Shown: one piece after another, positions 1-8,911 of the stretch
Numbering within the stretch: position 1 is the first letter of the stretch
Layout: the number at the start of each line of letters is the position of its first letter
DNA from: JAOUEA01 sp963797635
Lineage (GTDB): Bacteria; Actinomycetota; UBA4738; HRBIN12
Direction: 5' to 3'
Assembly: GCA_963797635.1 (NCBI GenBank)
Contig: CAWCPZ010000003.1
Location: 62,001 to 126,000 of the forward strand
DNA length: 64,000 bases
Program-made: the position numbers and the translations under genes
The notes under the pieces: model-generated
Databases searched by the model: none
Told to the model about the DNA's origin: nothing
Seen by the model: the letters and a program-made list of their open reading frames with translations, nothing else

Positions 1-198
1 TCGGTCACGTGTCCCCCGTGTCCCCTCGCGAATCGCTTGGGTCACGAATCGGCACTTTAGTCCCGAAGGTGAAGCCTGTCCGGGTAGCGATCTGTTCTTT
101 GCCGCACACGCCCCGAACGCGGTGGCACGCGGGACGGACCGGTCCGGGCGTGGCACCATAGGCCCCGACCGCATGCGGCGAAGGGGGCTCGGTCCACG
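1..198. other. non-coding region upstream of the CBS gene
   Basis: No convincing coding region is visible on either strand. The stretch is GC-rich and ends with a purine-rich AAGGGGG (about 181-187) that can serve as ribosome binding site for the gene at 199. I looked for a tRNA or a recognisable methionine-related riboswitch and could not support either. The window edge may cut an upstream element. Confidence 0.4.
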
Positions 199-1575
199 AT
201 GCAGGTGCTCGACACGTTCCTGGACGCGATGGGCGACACGCCGCTCGTGCGCCTCCATTCGGTGACCCGAGGCGTGGAGGCCACGGTCCTGGCCAAGGTC
301 GAGATGCTGAATCCGGGCGGTTCGGTCAAGGACCGGATCGGGATCCGCATGATCGAAGCCGCGGAGCGTGCGGGCACCCTGAAGCCCGGCGGGACGATCG
401 TGGAGCCCACGAGCGGCAACACCGGGCACGGTCTCGCGATCGCCGCGGCGATCAAGGGCTACAAGTGCATCTTCGTGATGCCCGACAAGATGAGCCAGGA
501 GAAGATCGCGCTGCTGCGCGCCTACGGTGCCGAGGTGATCATCACGCCCACGGCGGTGGCCCCCGATTCGCCCGAGAGTTACTACCGGGTGGCCGACCGG
601 CTCACCGAGGAGATCCCCGGCGCCTTCCAGCCGAACCAGTACTGGAACCCGGAGAACCCCAAGACCCACTACGAGACCACCGGCCCGGAGATCTGGGCAC
701 AGACCGACGGACGGATCGACGTCTTCGTCGCCGGCGTGGGGACGGGCGGCACGATCAGCGGCGTGGGTCGCTACCTCAAGGAGCAGAACCCCGACGTCAC
801 GATCGTCGGCGCCGACCCCGAGGGATCGCTCTACTCGGGCGACGAGCCTCGCCCGTACCTGGTGGAAGGCATCGGCGAGGACTTCTGGCCGGGGACGTTC
901 GATCCCGAGGTGGTCGATCGCTACGTCAAGGTCAGCGATCGCGACTCCTTCCTCACCGCCCGCGCCGTGACGCGGCAGGAAGGGATCCTGGTGGGTGGCT
1001 CGTGCGGGTCGGCGGTCTTCGCCGCCCTCATGGTGGCGCGTGAACTCGACGCTTCGAAGACCGTCGTCGTGCTGCTGCCCGACACCGGTCGCCAGTACCT
1101 GTCCAAGGTGTACTCCGACTCGTGGATGCTGCAGCACGGCATGCTCGACCGGCCCGACCTGATCCGCGTCGACGAGGTCCTGGCCGCCAAGGGGAGCGCC
1201 CTGCCGTCCCTCATCACCGTCGATGCCCATGCGAAGGTCCGGCAAGCCGTCGACGTCCTGCACGAGCACAACATCTCCCAGGCGCCGGTCGTGCGCGGGG
1301 AAGGTGCCGACGTGACGGGCTTCGTGGGTTCGATCCGCGACCGCGAGTTGCTGGAGCGGGTCTTCCGCGATCCCGACGCCCTCCAGGCCGACGTCGCCGA
1401 AGTGATGGCCCCACCGATCCCCATGGTGGAGTGGGACCACCCGATCGAGTCGGCGTTCGCCGAGATGGAGCACGGGCCGGCCGTCCTGATCGCCAAGCAG
1501 GGCCAGGTGCTCGGCGTGCTGACCCGGAGCGACCTGCTGGACTTCCTGGCCCACCGTCGGCAGATCCAGCGCTGA
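199..1575 (+). CDS. cystathionine beta-synthase with C-terminal CBS domains
   Basis: A PLP enzyme expected to condense serine (or O-acetylserine) with homocysteine to cystathionine, the first step of reverse transsulfuration. Visible features: the PLP lysine in GGSVKDR (Lys44), the substrate loop PTSGNTG (about 70-76), the PLP-phosphate loop GTGGT (181-185), and after about residue 330 two CBS motifs (ITVDAHAKVRQAVDVL and a second pair ending LGVLTRSDLLDFL). The length of 458 residues fits actinobacterial CBS with regulatory tail, whereas a plain O-acetylserine sulfhydrylase would be about 310 residues. An ATG start with AAGGGGG upstream is reasonable. A DUF429 gene follows 2 nt after the stop, and a cystathionine gamma-synthase/lyase gene follows that, so the three probably form a transsulfuration operon. 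A cysteine synthase role cannot be excluded from sequence alone. Confidence 0.9.
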   Translation: MQVLDTFLDAMGDTPLVRLHSVTRGVEATVLAKVEMLNPGGSVKDRIGIRMIEAAERAGTLKPGGTIVEPTSGNTGHGLAIAAAIKGYKCIFVMPDKMSQEKIALLRAYGAEVIITPTAVAPDSPESYYRVADRLTEEIPGAFQPNQYWNPENPKTHYETTGPEIWAQTDGRIDVFVAGVGTGGTISGVGRYLKEQNPDVTIVGADPEGSLYSGDEPRPYLVEGIGEDFWPGTFDPEVVDRYVKVSDRDSFLTARAVTRQEGILVGGSCGSAVFAALMVARELDASKTVVVLLPDTGRQYLSKVYSDSWMLQHGMLDRPDLIRVDEVLAAKGSALPSLITVDAHAKVRQAVDVLHEHNISQAPVVRGEGADVTGFVGSIRDRELLERVFRDPDALQADVAEVMAPPIPMVEWDHPIESAFAEMEHGPAVLIAKQGQVLGVLTRSDLLDFLAHRRQIQR

Positions 1576-1577
1576 CG

Positions 1578-2417
1578 GTGCGTTCCCTGGGGATCGACGT
1601 CGGGGTCGGCAAAGGACTCGATCTGGTGCTCTTGGACGAACGCCGCGTCCCGCTGCAGGTGTTCTCGCACGTTCGGGTCCCTGAGGTGGAGCGCCTGATC
1701 CGCGACCTGCGGCCCGACGTCATCGCGATCGATTCCCCGCCGAAGTGGGCCGCGTCCGGTCGATCCCGGCGGACCGAGCGCGAACTGGCCTCGCTCAACA
1801 TCCAGTCGTTCAACACCCCCAGCAAGGAACACGGCGAACGCAACCGCTTCTTCGGGTGGATGCAGGTGGGGTTCGAGGTGTTCGCCCAGGCGGCGGAAGC
1901 CGGGTTCCCCACGTATGCCGCGGGGAGCCCGAAGGGCAAGGCGCTCGAGGTCTTCCCGCACGCCAGCGCGGTGGTGCTGGCTGGAGGGCTGGCGCCCAAG
2001 GGCACGAAGAAGTACGCGTGGCGAACCGCCGTGCTGCGCAACCAGGGCGTGCGGACCGACGAACTGTCCTCCCCCGACCGGGTCGACGCGGCGCTGGCGG
2101 CGTTGACGGGGCTGCTGGCGCTCGACGGGAAGCGGTTCGCGCCGGGCGACCCGACCGAAGGCGTCATCGTGGTGCCCTCTGCCTCGCTCCCTGCCACCCC
2201 GTACCGAGCCGTGGCCCGGCCCCCCAAGGACGCGCAACCGTTGTTCCACTACTGCGGCTGCGGCGATGCCTCCTGCGACCAGTTGGTGCGCGGCGAATTC
2301 GCGCCCGGGCACGACGCCAAGCGCAAGGCCATGCTCTGGACGAAGGCCCGCGAGGGCGTCGATGCCGTCGAGGAGTTGGCGACCAGAGGATGGAAACTGC
2401 CACCGGAGATGCGATGA
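1578..2417 (+). CDS. DUF429 family protein (predicted RNase H-fold nuclease)
   Basis: About 279 residues. The N-terminus reads LGIDVGVGKGLDLVLLD, an acidic first strand like the RNase H/RuvC-type fold predicted for DUF429, followed by DVIAIDSPPKWA, typical of the family. The C-terminal part has a CGCGDASCDQ cysteine cluster (about 231-239) that could bind metal. I chose the GTG at 1578, just after the CBS stop, because residues further upstream in this frame are a shadow of the CBS gene; CTG at 1572 would overlap the stop and is less likely. No biochemical role is established. The position between two transsulfuration genes suggests co-transcription but says little about function. Confidence 0.72.
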   Translation: MRSLGIDVGVGKGLDLVLLDERRVPLQVFSHVRVPEVERLIRDLRPDVIAIDSPPKWAASGRSRRTERELASLNIQSFNTPSKEHGERNRFFGWMQVGFEVFAQAAEAGFPTYAAGSPKGKALEVFPHASAVVLAGGLAPKGTKKYAWRTAVLRNQGVRTDELSSPDRVDAALAALTGLLALDGKRFAPGDPTEGVIVVPSASLPATPYRAVARPPKDAQPLFHYCGCGDASCDQLVRGEFAPGHDAKRKAMLWTKAREGVDAVEELATRGWKLPPEMR

Positions 2418-2487
2418 CCGACCCGACGCGCCGCACCGTGCACGCCCGACCGACCGACCGCCCCACGAGGAGCCCCAAGAGGAGCAC

Positions 2488-3644
2488 ATGAGCGACGACA
2501 CCTTCCGGTTCGAGACCCGCGCGATCCACGCGGGCCAGGATCCCGACGCCCCGTACGGATCGGTCAACGTCCCGATCTATCAGACCGCGACCTACGTCCA
2601 GCCGGCGGTCGGTGAGCCCAAGGTGTGGGACTACGCGCGTGGCGGCAACCCCACCCGCGAGGCGTTCCAGCAGGCGCTGGCGGCCCTCGAAGGCGCCGAG
2701 CGGGGGTTCGCGTTCTCGAGCGGGCTCGGCGCCGAGACCACGCTGCTGCTGACGCTGCGGCCCGGAGACCACGTCGTGCTCGCCGATGACGTGTACGGCG
2801 GTACCTACCGACTGCTGTCCTCGGTGCTCTCCTCGTGGGGTCTCACCTTCACCACCGTCGATCTCGGTGATCAGGCCGCGCTGGTCGACGCGCTCGGACC
2901 GATGACGAAGCTCGTCTGGATCGAGACCCCGTCGAACCCGCTGCTGAAGATCGTCGACATCGGCGCGGTGGCCGCGACCGCCCATGCCGCCGGGCGCGCG
3001 GGTGGTGGTGGACAACACGTTCGCCACCCCGGCGCTGCAGCGACCGCTGGCTCTGGGAGCCGACGCCGTGGTGCACAGCGTCACGAAGTACATCGGCGGC
3101 CACTCCGATCTGATCGGCGGGGCGATCGTCACCAGCGACGAGGAGTGGATCGAACAGCTCGGGTTCCTGACGAACGCGATCGGCGCGGTGCCCGGGCCGA
3201 TGGACTGCTACCTCGCCCTGCGAGGCCTGAAGACCCTGGCGATCCGCATGCGGGCGCACTGCTCGGGTGCCCGCGCGATCGCCGGGTTCCTGCAGACCCA
3301 CCGCGACGTCTCGGCCGTGTACTACCCGGGGCTGTCCGACCACGCGGGCCATGCGATCGCGACCCGGCAGATGGCCGACTACGGCGGGATGGTGTCGTTC
3401 CGCGTGGGGTCGGCCGCCCGCGCGGTGGACCTCGTCGGGCGGACCGAGCTCTTCTTCCTGGCCGAATCCCTCGGCGGAGTGGAATCGCTGATCGAGGTGC
3501 CGGGGCCCGATGACCCACGCGAGCGTCGCCGGTTCCCCGTTGGAGGTGCCGGACGACCTGGTGCGGCTCTCGGTGGGCATCGAGCATCCGGACGACCTCA
3601 TCGAGGACCTGGCGAGAGCCCTCGACCTGTCGGGGCGCGTCTAG
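2488..3644 (+). CDS. cystathionine gamma-synthase/gamma-lyase (two frameshifts)
   Basis: A Cys/Met-metabolism PLP enzyme of fold type I. The start ATG has AAGAGGAG 3-10 nt upstream. Conserved blocks: an RGGNPTREAFQQALAALEGA-type N-terminus, AFSSGLGAETTLLL, the PLP-aspartate region LVWIETPSNPLL, and the PLP lysine in HSVTKYIGGHSD. The reading frame breaks near 2991-2999 and again near 3505-3510. Each is repaired by removing one base from a G or C run (giving AAGARVVVDNTF and VEVPGPMTHASV), after which the protein runs to the TAG at 3642 with about 384 residues, normal for the family. Downstream of CBS it most likely makes cysteine from cystathionine, although gamma-synthase activity is equally compatible. 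The frameshifts look like consensus errors. The stop codon interleaves with that of the convergent gene (shared CTAG). Confidence 0.85.
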
Positions 3645-4273
3645 GGGCGAAGCTCGAGCGACCCACCGTCGGCGAGCGACAACGTCACCGCCGTGATCCC
3701 CTCGGGGCCGGCGACGACGTCGATGGGCAGGCCGGCGCCGCCGAGCCAGGCATCCAGGACCGCGGCGTCGCCCGCGACCTCGACGCGTTCGATCCCGCTC
3801 GCCGGCGTCCGGTGGTCGGCCACCATCCGTCCGGGCATCAGGTCGTCGGGCACGTCCCACGTGATGAAGAACGGCAGGTACGGCCGGCGCACGTCCTCCT
3901 CGAGGCCGGCCCCGTGCCAGCGGATCTCGCGGCCGTCGGGGGTGGTGCGCAGGCCCGCCTCCACCTCGAGGCCCAGTCGGGCCGCCGTGGCATCGACGTC
4001 GGTGTCGGCCACGCAGAGCTCGGCCCAATGGTCGCGGCCGTCCGCGGTGAGGGCCTGGAGGGTCCGACCGAACGCGGTGGTGTCGGCGACCGCCGGATCG
4101 ACGACGGCGATCAGCTCCAGGTAGTCGCGCCCCAGCGGGATGATCCGGTTCGCGGTGCCCCACCGAGGGTGGACACCACCGGGCACCGACGCGAGGCCGT
4201 GGGTCCGCAGGATCCGCGCGCCCGCTTCGTCCAGGTCGCCCACCGCCAGCACCGCATGATCGATCGAGAGCAT
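3641..4273 (-). CDS. VOC/glyoxalase-like domain protein
   Basis: About 210 residues, beginning MLSIDHAVLAVGDLDEAG, the typical first strand and metal-site histidine of VOC (glyoxalase/dioxygenase superfamily) modules. HWAELCVADTDVDATAARLG resembles the second beta-alpha unit. It is closest in style to the Glyoxalase_3-type proteins common in actinobacteria; the substrate is unknown. I took the ATG at 4273, with AAAGGCGG just upstream, rather than the longer form from 4318, whose extra residues (MHATMVARRRWKGG) are not conserved-looking. It is convergent with the transsulfuration gene, sharing CTAG at the stops. Confidence 0.7.
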   Translation of the reverse strand: MLSIDHAVLAVGDLDEAGARILRTHGLASVPGGVHPRWGTANRIIPLGRDYLELIAVVDPAVADTTAFGRTLQALTADGRDHWAELCVADTDVDATAARLGLEVEAGLRTTPDGREIRWHGAGLEEDVRRPYLPFFITWDVPDDLMPGRMVADHRTPASGIERVEVAGDAAVLDAWLGGAGLPIDVVAGPEGITAVTLSLADGGSLELRP

Positions 4274-4322
4274 CGGTCCGCCTTTCCACCGTCGTCGAGC
4301 CACCATCGTGGCATGCACGCCG

Positions 4323-4328
4323 TACGCT
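4323..4328 (+). promoter_or_regulatory. candidate -10 (TACGCT), leaderless start
   Basis: TACGCT lies 7 nt before the ATG at 4336, the spacing expected if transcription starts at the start codon. This is one of many such cases in the window. Confidence 0.45.
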
Positions 4329-4335
4329 CGGAGGC

Positions 4336-5550
4336 ATGGCCCGCCGATCGTTGCGCATGCTGAGCCTGACGTTCGCGGCGTTCGCGTTCGCGGCGTTCGC
4401 GGCGCCCAGGTCGTTCGCCGCGCAGCCGGAGCCCAAGCCGTTCCTGCAAGGGCTGGCCTTTCCCACGAACCTCGCCTTCGCGCCGGACGGCCGGCTCTTC
4501 TACACCGAGAAGTCGACCGGCAACGTCCGGATCGTGCACGACGGCACGCTGCGTCAGGAACCGTTCGTGACCCTGCCCGTCGTCCCCGAGGCCGAACGCG
4601 GACTCCTCGGCATCGCGATCGGGCCCGATTTCGAGGCCGATCCGTGGATCTATCTCTACCTGTCCGACGCCACGGACGGGGTCAACCGGCTCGTGCGCGT
4701 CCGTGCCGATGGCGACCGAGCCGCCGGGGAGCCCGAGACGCTGCTCGAGGGGCTCGATTCGGCGGCGGGCTACCACAACGGAGGCGACCTCGCGTTCGGG
4801 GTGGACGGCTCCCTGTTCGTCACGCTGGGTGAGGCGCACGAGGCCGACCGCGCACAGGACCCGAGCGACCTGGGCGGCAAGATCGTGCGGCTCGAGCCCG
4901 ACGGTTCCGTCCCCGCGGACAACCCGTTCGGCGCCGGCAACCCGGTCTGGTCCTATGGGCACCGCAACTCGTTCGGGATCTGCGTCGATCCCGGCGACGG
5001 CACGCTGTGGGAGACCGAGAACGGACCCGACGTCGACGACGAGGTGAACCGCATCGAACGCGGGGGCAACTACGGCTGGCCGCTCGTCACCGGCCGGTCG
5101 AACGATGATGCCTTCGTGCAGCCGGTCGTGGTCTTCCCCGACACGATCGCGGTGACGGGATGCACCGTGGTCGATGGCGACCTGTACTTCGGCTCGTTCG
5201 ACGGTCGGCTGTGGCGGCTGCCGGCCGCACAGCAGGACACCGGCGACGTCGAGGAGATCGCCCGGCTCGACGCGGGCGTCACCGACGTCGCCCTGGGGCC
5301 CGACGGTCTCCTGTACATCGCCACGAACGATGCGATCCTGCGCATGGCACCGATCGCCGCCGGAGTGCAGAGCCCGTCCTCGTCCGTATCGCCGACCTCG
5401 GCGTCTCCATCAACCTCCGTCGCAGCGGCCGAAGGAGACGGCAACGACTCGACGGCCCGAACGTGGATCACGGTCGCCGCGCTCGGGGCGCTGGCGGTCG
5501 GGCTGGGGCTGCGGTTCGCGGCAGGACGACGGATGCGCCGAGAGGGCTAG
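4336..5550 (+). CDS. secreted/anchored PQQ-dependent sugar (sorbosone) dehydrogenase-type propeller
   Basis: 404 residues. An N-terminal signal peptide (basic MARRSLRML, then an Ala/Phe-rich core ending near AQPEP at about 28) is followed by a six-bladed propeller of the glucose/sorbosone dehydrogenase family. Typical blocks are FPTNLAFAPDGRLFYTEKSTG, ERGLLGIAIGPDF, YHNGGDLAFGVDGSLFVTLGE, WSYGHRNSFGICVDP, WETENGPDVDDEVNRIERGGNYGWP and the terminal GPDGLLYIATND. After a Ser/Thr/Pro-rich linker (about 350-375) a hydrophobic segment (WITVAALGALAVGLGLRFA) and a basic tail suggest C-terminal membrane anchoring on the outside. Presumed role is oxidation of sugars or related alcohols with PQQ; no PQQ synthesis genes are in the window. 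The stop interleaves with the convergent DUF2231 gene as CTAG. Confidence 0.82.
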   Translation: MARRSLRMLSLTFAAFAFAAFAAPRSFAAQPEPKPFLQGLAFPTNLAFAPDGRLFYTEKSTGNVRIVHDGTLRQEPFVTLPVVPEAERGLLGIAIGPDFEADPWIYLYLSDATDGVNRLVRVRADGDRAAGEPETLLEGLDSAAGYHNGGDLAFGVDGSLFVTLGEAHEADRAQDPSDLGGKIVRLEPDGSVPADNPFGAGNPVWSYGHRNSFGICVDPGDGTLWETENGPDVDDEVNRIERGGNYGWPLVTGRSNDDAFVQPVVVFPDTIAVTGCTVVDGDLYFGSFDGRLWRLPAAQQDTGDVEEIARLDAGVTDVALGPDGLLYIATNDAILRMAPIAAGVQSPSSSVSPTSASPSTSVAAAEGDGNDSTARTWITVAALGALAVGLGLRFAAGRRMRREG

Positions 5551-6088
5551 CCCTCCTCACCCGAACCCGGCCCCGATGAGTCGAACGAACCCTGGTCCTC
5601 GTTCCAGACGCTTTCGGCCCCCGAGTGGCCCACCTGGTAGACGCGGAAGGATGCCGCCGCCGCCGTCACCACCACCAGGATGCTGAGCACGATGGCGGCC
5701 GGCGATCGTGGCGCGAGCCCGGCCGGTCGGATCCGCCCGAGGGATCGGCCTTCCTGCGCTGCGCCCGATCCCAGAGCATCAGCGCGAGCACCGCGACGAA
5801 GAACGCCAGCGCGAACCAGACGAACGTGTCGCCGAGTTCGGCGTGACGCTCGAGGAGGGAGGATTCCTTGTCCAGGGCATCCTCGAACGCCTCCCCACTG
5901 TCGGCGGCGAGCTTCGACATCACCACGGTGAATCCCGACAGGACCACGACGATCCATCCGATCCGGGGGCGCCACGACGGCCACACGACGATCCAGACCG
6001 CGCCCGCCGCACAGAGCGGGATCAGGACGACGGGGATGTGCACCAGGAGCGGGTGCGCCGGGAGGCCGAAGATGGTCTCGATGTCCAC
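5547..6088 (-). CDS. DUF2231-type integral membrane protein (frameshifted)
   Basis: Begins VDIETIFGLPAHPLLVHIPVVLIPLCAAGAVW, where the HPLLVHIPV motif is characteristic of DUF2231 membrane proteins. Hydrophobic segments follow at WIVVVLSGFTVVMSKL, FVWFALAFFVAVLALML and, after the break, AAIVLSILVVVTAAAASF, so four helices. The frame changes near 5735-5745; here a base appears to be missing. A GTG start at 6088 with AAGGGAG 8 nt upstream fits better than the longer ATG form. Function unknown; relatives often sit beside redox or heme genes. Convergent neighbour shares the stop as CTAG. Confidence 0.65.
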
Positions 6089-6101
6089 GGACGTGGCTCC
6101 C

Positions 6102-6278
6102 TTACCCCTTGGGACGCTTGAGGTATGCGACGGTCGAACTCCCACCCGCCGGGGTGGGCTGGGCCACGACGTTCACCAACTCCCAGCCGTCCTGCCCGAA
6201 CGCGTCCAAGATCTCGCCGGGGTTGTGTTCGAGCAGCGGTGCCACGAAGTACTCCCAGACGGTCACGGCCTCACCCAT
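6102..6278 (-). CDS. small DUF4177-like protein
   Basis: 58 residues: MGEAVTVWEYFVAPLLEHN then GEILDAFGQDGWELVNVVAQ and a final TVAYLKRPKG. The WEY...LN/DAFGxxGWELV pattern is that of small DUF4177-like proteins widespread in actinobacteria. The start overlaps the end of the CoA-binding gene by 8 nt (TGA at 6271-6273 lies inside), so translation is probably coupled. Function unknown. Confidence 0.7.
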   Translation of the reverse strand: MGEAVTVWEYFVAPLLEHNPGEILDAFGQDGWELVNVVAQPTPAGGSSTVAYLKRPKG

Positions 6279-6735
6279 CGTTGCGTCCCTCCCGTTCCTG
6301 GTCGCGGTCCAAACGTTGCGCGGTCTGCTTGATGCAGACCCCCATGATGACGTCCAAGCCTCCCGCCGAGGCGATGGCTCCCGCTTCCTCGCTCACGATG
6401 TCGAGCTGGAGCCAGAACGCCTTGGCGCCGATCGCCACCGCATCGCGGGCGATCTCCGGTGTGTCCTCGGCTCGCCGGAACACGTCGACGATGTCGACGT
6501 GGACCTCCTCGGGGATGTCGCGCAGCGAAGGATAGGCCGTCTCGCCGAGCACCTGGGTCTCACGCGGGTTCACCGGGATGATCCGGTAGCCCCGTTCCTG
6601 CAGGGAGTGCCCGATGTCGAGCGACGCGCGGCCAGGTTTGGACGACAGGCCCACCACCGCGATCGTGCGCGCCTCCGCGAGGATGCGACGGAGCGTCTCG
6701 TCGTCCGGCACCACCGGGATCACGGGATCGGCCAC
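6271..6735 (-). CDS. CoA-binding protein (YccU-like)
   Basis: 154 residues. A Rossmann-type CoA-binding domain: TIAVVGLSSKPGRASLDIGH gives the glycine-rich loop and PGR motif, followed by LQERGYRIIPVNPRETQVLG and VDIVDVFRRAED, then AKAFWLQLDIVSEEA and the cysteine-containing GGLDVIMGVCIKQTA end typical of YccU-type proteins. Physiological role unclear. It overlaps the upstream Nudix gene by 16 nt and the downstream 58-residue gene by 8 nt, so the three are co-translated. The Nudix partner is a CoA pyrophosphatase type, giving the operon a CoA theme. Confidence 0.8.
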   Translation of the reverse strand: MADPVIPVVPDDETLRRILAEARTIAVVGLSSKPGRASLDIGHSLQERGYRIIPVNPRETQVLGETAYPSLRDIPEEVHVDIVDVFRRAEDTPEIARDAVAIGAKAFWLQLDIVSEEAGAIASAGGLDVIMGVCIKQTAQRLDRDQEREGRNDG

Positions 6736-7304
6736 GATGTGTCCTTCCTGATCGTCTCGAGCAACGTGTGGAGCATCCAGCCCGTGGCGCCCCAGATCGT
6801 CGCGCCGTCGAGCTCGTAGGCGAACCCTTTCCAGGTCCTGCCTCCGTCCAGGTCGTAGTGCACCACGGCCTCGGCCTCCGCGAGACGCATCACCGGGAAG
6901 GTGAGCACCTCGTCGATCTCCCCGTCGCTCACGGTCAACACCGGCATCGTCGCCAGCATGCCCACGAACGGCACGACCAGGATGCCGCTCACGAACGTGT
7001 GCACCGACGGCAACGCGCCCACGATCCTCACGGCGTCGGGATCGAGGCCGAGCTCCTCGTTCACCTCGCGCAGCACCGTCTCGACGAGCGTCTCGCCCGG
7101 ATCCTGCAGGCCCCCGGGGAAGGAGATCTCGCCCGCATGCCGCGACATCGCCGCTGCGCGGACGGTGAACATCAGGGACGGCTCGGGCTGGGTGATCAAC
7201 GGCGCCAACACGGCGGCGAGGCGGTCTCCGGCCGCCGGCACGGGTCGGGGATCCTGCTCGAGCGCCGCCTGCAACGCTCCGGCGAGATCGTCAGGAGGTA
7301 GCAT
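6720..7304 (-). CDS. Nudix hydrolase, CoA pyrophosphatase type
   Basis: 194 residues. SRHAGEISFPGGLQDPGE is the UPF0035/CoA-pyrophosphatase signature and the Nudix box continues GETLVETVLREVNEELGL (catalytic Glu pair about residues 97-98). PSVHTFVSGILVVPFVGML and AYELDGATIWGATGWML are further family landmarks. Expected to hydrolyse CoA or acyl-CoA to 3',5'-ADP and phosphopantetheine, a housecleaning role. Divergent from the M20 peptidase gene, with only 8 nt between the two start codons; each start therefore lies within the other gene's promoter. Confidence 0.85.
   Translation of the reverse strand: MLPPDDLAGALQAALEQDPRPVPAAGDRLAAVLAPLITQPEPSLMFTVRAAAMSRHAGEISFPGGLQDPGETLVETVLREVNEELGLDPDAVRIVGALPSVHTFVSGILVVPFVGMLATMPVLTVSDGEIDEVLTFPVMRLAEAEAVVHYDLDGGRTWKGFAYELDGATIWGATGWMLHTLLETIRKDTSWPIP
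7299..7304 (+). promoter_or_regulatory. candidate -10 (TAGCAT), leaderless start
   Basis: TAGCAT lies 8 nt before the ATG at 7313, consistent with a leaderless transcript for the M20 peptidase. It overlaps the start codon of the divergent Nudix gene. Confidence 0.4.
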
Positions 7305-7312
7305 CGCGCGCC

Positions 7313-8506
7313 ATGGTAGATGAGCCGTCGAACCTGGCCGGGGCCGCCGCCGATGCCGTCGATCCGGACGAGGTCGTCACCTTCACCCGATCGCTGATCG
7401 CCGCCCGAAGTGAGAATCCCGGCGGCACCGAGGACGACGCTGCCGATGTCGCCGTCTCGATCCTCCGCGGGCTGGGTGCCGATCCCACGATCGTTCGCTC
7501 TGACGCGGGACGCCCCAGCGTGGTCGCCGCGATCGGGGACGGAGGCCGACCACACCTGGCGTGGAACGGCCACCTCGACGTCGTGCCGGCCGGATCGCCC
7601 GACACCTGGACGTCGGATCCCTGGGCGGGAGCGATCCACGACGGACGCCTCGTGGGGCGTGGCTCGGCCGACATGAAAGGGCCGATCGGGGCGGCGCTCG
7701 CGGCGGCGGCGGCCCTCGTGCGGTCGGGGGTCGAACGCCGCGGCACCCTGGTGTTCCACCTCGCCGCCGACGAGGAGCTGGCCGGCATCCACGGCACGAA
7801 GGTGCTGTGGGAGCGCGGCCTGCTCGATCAGGACGCGTGCATCGTGGGCGAGCCCAGCGAACTCCAGCTGGGGCTGGCCGAGCGAGGCGGCGCCTGGTTC
7901 ACCGCGACCGCGTACGGAAGGGCCGCCCACGGCTCGCAGCCGCATCGAGGCGTCAACGCGATCACGTCGATGGCCCGGTTCCTGCTCCGCCTGCCCGAGG
8001 TGCTTCCCGATCTGGAGCATCCGCTCACCGGCCGCCCCACGGTCAACGCCGCGCTGATCACCGGTGGCAGCGCCCCCAACGTGGTGCCCGATCGCTGCCA
8101 GGTCGATATCGACCGGCGCATCTCCCCCGGCGAGACCGACCCCGAACAGGTGCGCGCGCCGTTCCTGGCGCTGGTCGCCGACCTGCAGCGGGACCACCCG
8201 GAGCTGGAGATCGACGTCGAACTTCGCGAATGGACCGACGCCGCCGAGGCCTCCCCCGACACCGAGATCGTCCGGATCGCCCGGGACGCCGTCGCGGCCC
8301 AGACCGGGTCCTCACCGGCCTCGGTCGGGTTCACCGGCATCACCGACGCCCGCTTCTACATCAACCAGGCGGAGATCCCCACGGTGATCCTGGGCCCGGG
8401 TTCGCTCACGGTGGCGCACACCGCGGGCGAATCGATCGACGTGGACGAACTCGTGGCGGGCGCTCGCAGCTACGCTCGGATCTTCGCCACGTTCCTGGGC
8501 CGCTGA
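7313..8506 (+). CDS. M20 family metallopeptidase (ArgE/DapE-like)
   Basis: 397 residues. Di-zinc M20 amidohydrolase: HLAWNGHLDVVPAG carries the first metal His and Asp, GRGSADMKGPIGA the bridging Asp, and AADEELAGIHGTK the catalytic Glu pair. The dimerisation (lid) domain spans roughly 185-295 (AHGSQPHRGVNAI, DIDRRISPGET), and VAHTAGESIDVDE is the C-terminal metal His region. It belongs to the broad ArgE/DapE/acetylornithine deacetylase group; the substrate cannot be assigned. No lysine or arginine synthesis genes flank it, so a general N-acyl amino acid or peptide deacylase is as likely as DapE. Confidence 0.82.
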   Translation: MVDEPSNLAGAAADAVDPDEVVTFTRSLIAARSENPGGTEDDAADVAVSILRGLGADPTIVRSDAGRPSVVAAIGDGGRPHLAWNGHLDVVPAGSPDTWTSDPWAGAIHDGRLVGRGSADMKGPIGAALAAAAALVRSGVERRGTLVFHLAADEELAGIHGTKVLWERGLLDQDACIVGEPSELQLGLAERGGAWFTATAYGRAAHGSQPHRGVNAITSMARFLLRLPEVLPDLEHPLTGRPTVNAALITGGSAPNVVPDRCQVDIDRRISPGETDPEQVRAPFLALVADLQRDHPELEIDVELREWTDAAEASPDTEIVRIARDAVAAQTGSSPASVGFTGITDARFYINQAEIPTVILGPGSLTVAHTAGESIDVDELVAGARSYARIFATFLGR

Positions 8507-8531
8507 AACGGGCCGAACCGGTTGGCGGGGG

Positions 8532-8537
8532 TATCCT
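8532..8537 (+). promoter_or_regulatory. candidate -10 (TATCCT), leaderless start
   Basis: TATCCT lies 6 nt before the ATG of the IscA-type gene at 8544, placing the expected transcription start on the start codon. Confidence 0.5.
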
Positions 8538-8543
8538 TGATGC

Positions 8544-8897
8544 ATGTCGACGCAAGCCGAACCCCGCCAGGTGCTCACCGTCACGGACGGAGCCGCGCGC
8601 AAAGCCGCACAGCTCGCCGAGCGTGAGGGCCGGCCGGGAGCCCACCTTCGTGTGCGCGTGACCGCGGGCGGGTGCTCGGGGTTCAGCTACCAGCTCTCGT
8701 TCACCGACCAGGTCGAAGCCGACGACCTCGTCATCGACGGAGCCGACGGCTTCCGCGTGCTGGTCGACCCCCGGAGCGCGCCGATCATCGAGGGCTCGAC
8801 GCTCGAGTTCGACGACGCGCTGCTCGGCGGCGGGCTGAAGATGCGGAACCCGCAGGTGACCCACGAGTGCGCCTGCGGCGACTCCTTCAGCGTCTGA
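8544..8897 (+). CDS. A-type iron-sulfur carrier (HesB/IscA/ErpA family)
   Basis: 117 residues with the three conserved cysteines of A-type carriers: Cys44 in VTAGGCSGFSYQL and Cys109/Cys111 in HECACGDSFSV. The middle GFRVLVDPRSAPIIEGSTLEFDD and LLGGGLKMRNPQVT follow the family closely. Delivers Fe-S clusters to client proteins in the cytoplasm. It stands alone with its own leaderless-type promoter. A cysteine-free relative lies at 42.9-43.1 kb. Confidence 0.92.
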   Translation: MSTQAEPRQVLTVTDGAARKAAQLAEREGRPGAHLRVRVTAGGCSGFSYQLSFTDQVEADDLVIDGADGFRVLVDPRSAPIIEGSTLEFDDALLGGGLKMRNPQVTHECACGDSFSV

Positions 8898-8911
8898 AGG
8901 GCCGACCTGCG

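Noticed and set aside
1..198. SAM or c-di-GMP riboswitch upstream of the transsulfuration genes
   Set aside because: Short similarities to riboswitch elements were seen, but no complete consensus or convincing pairing could be assembled, and the window edge truncates the region.
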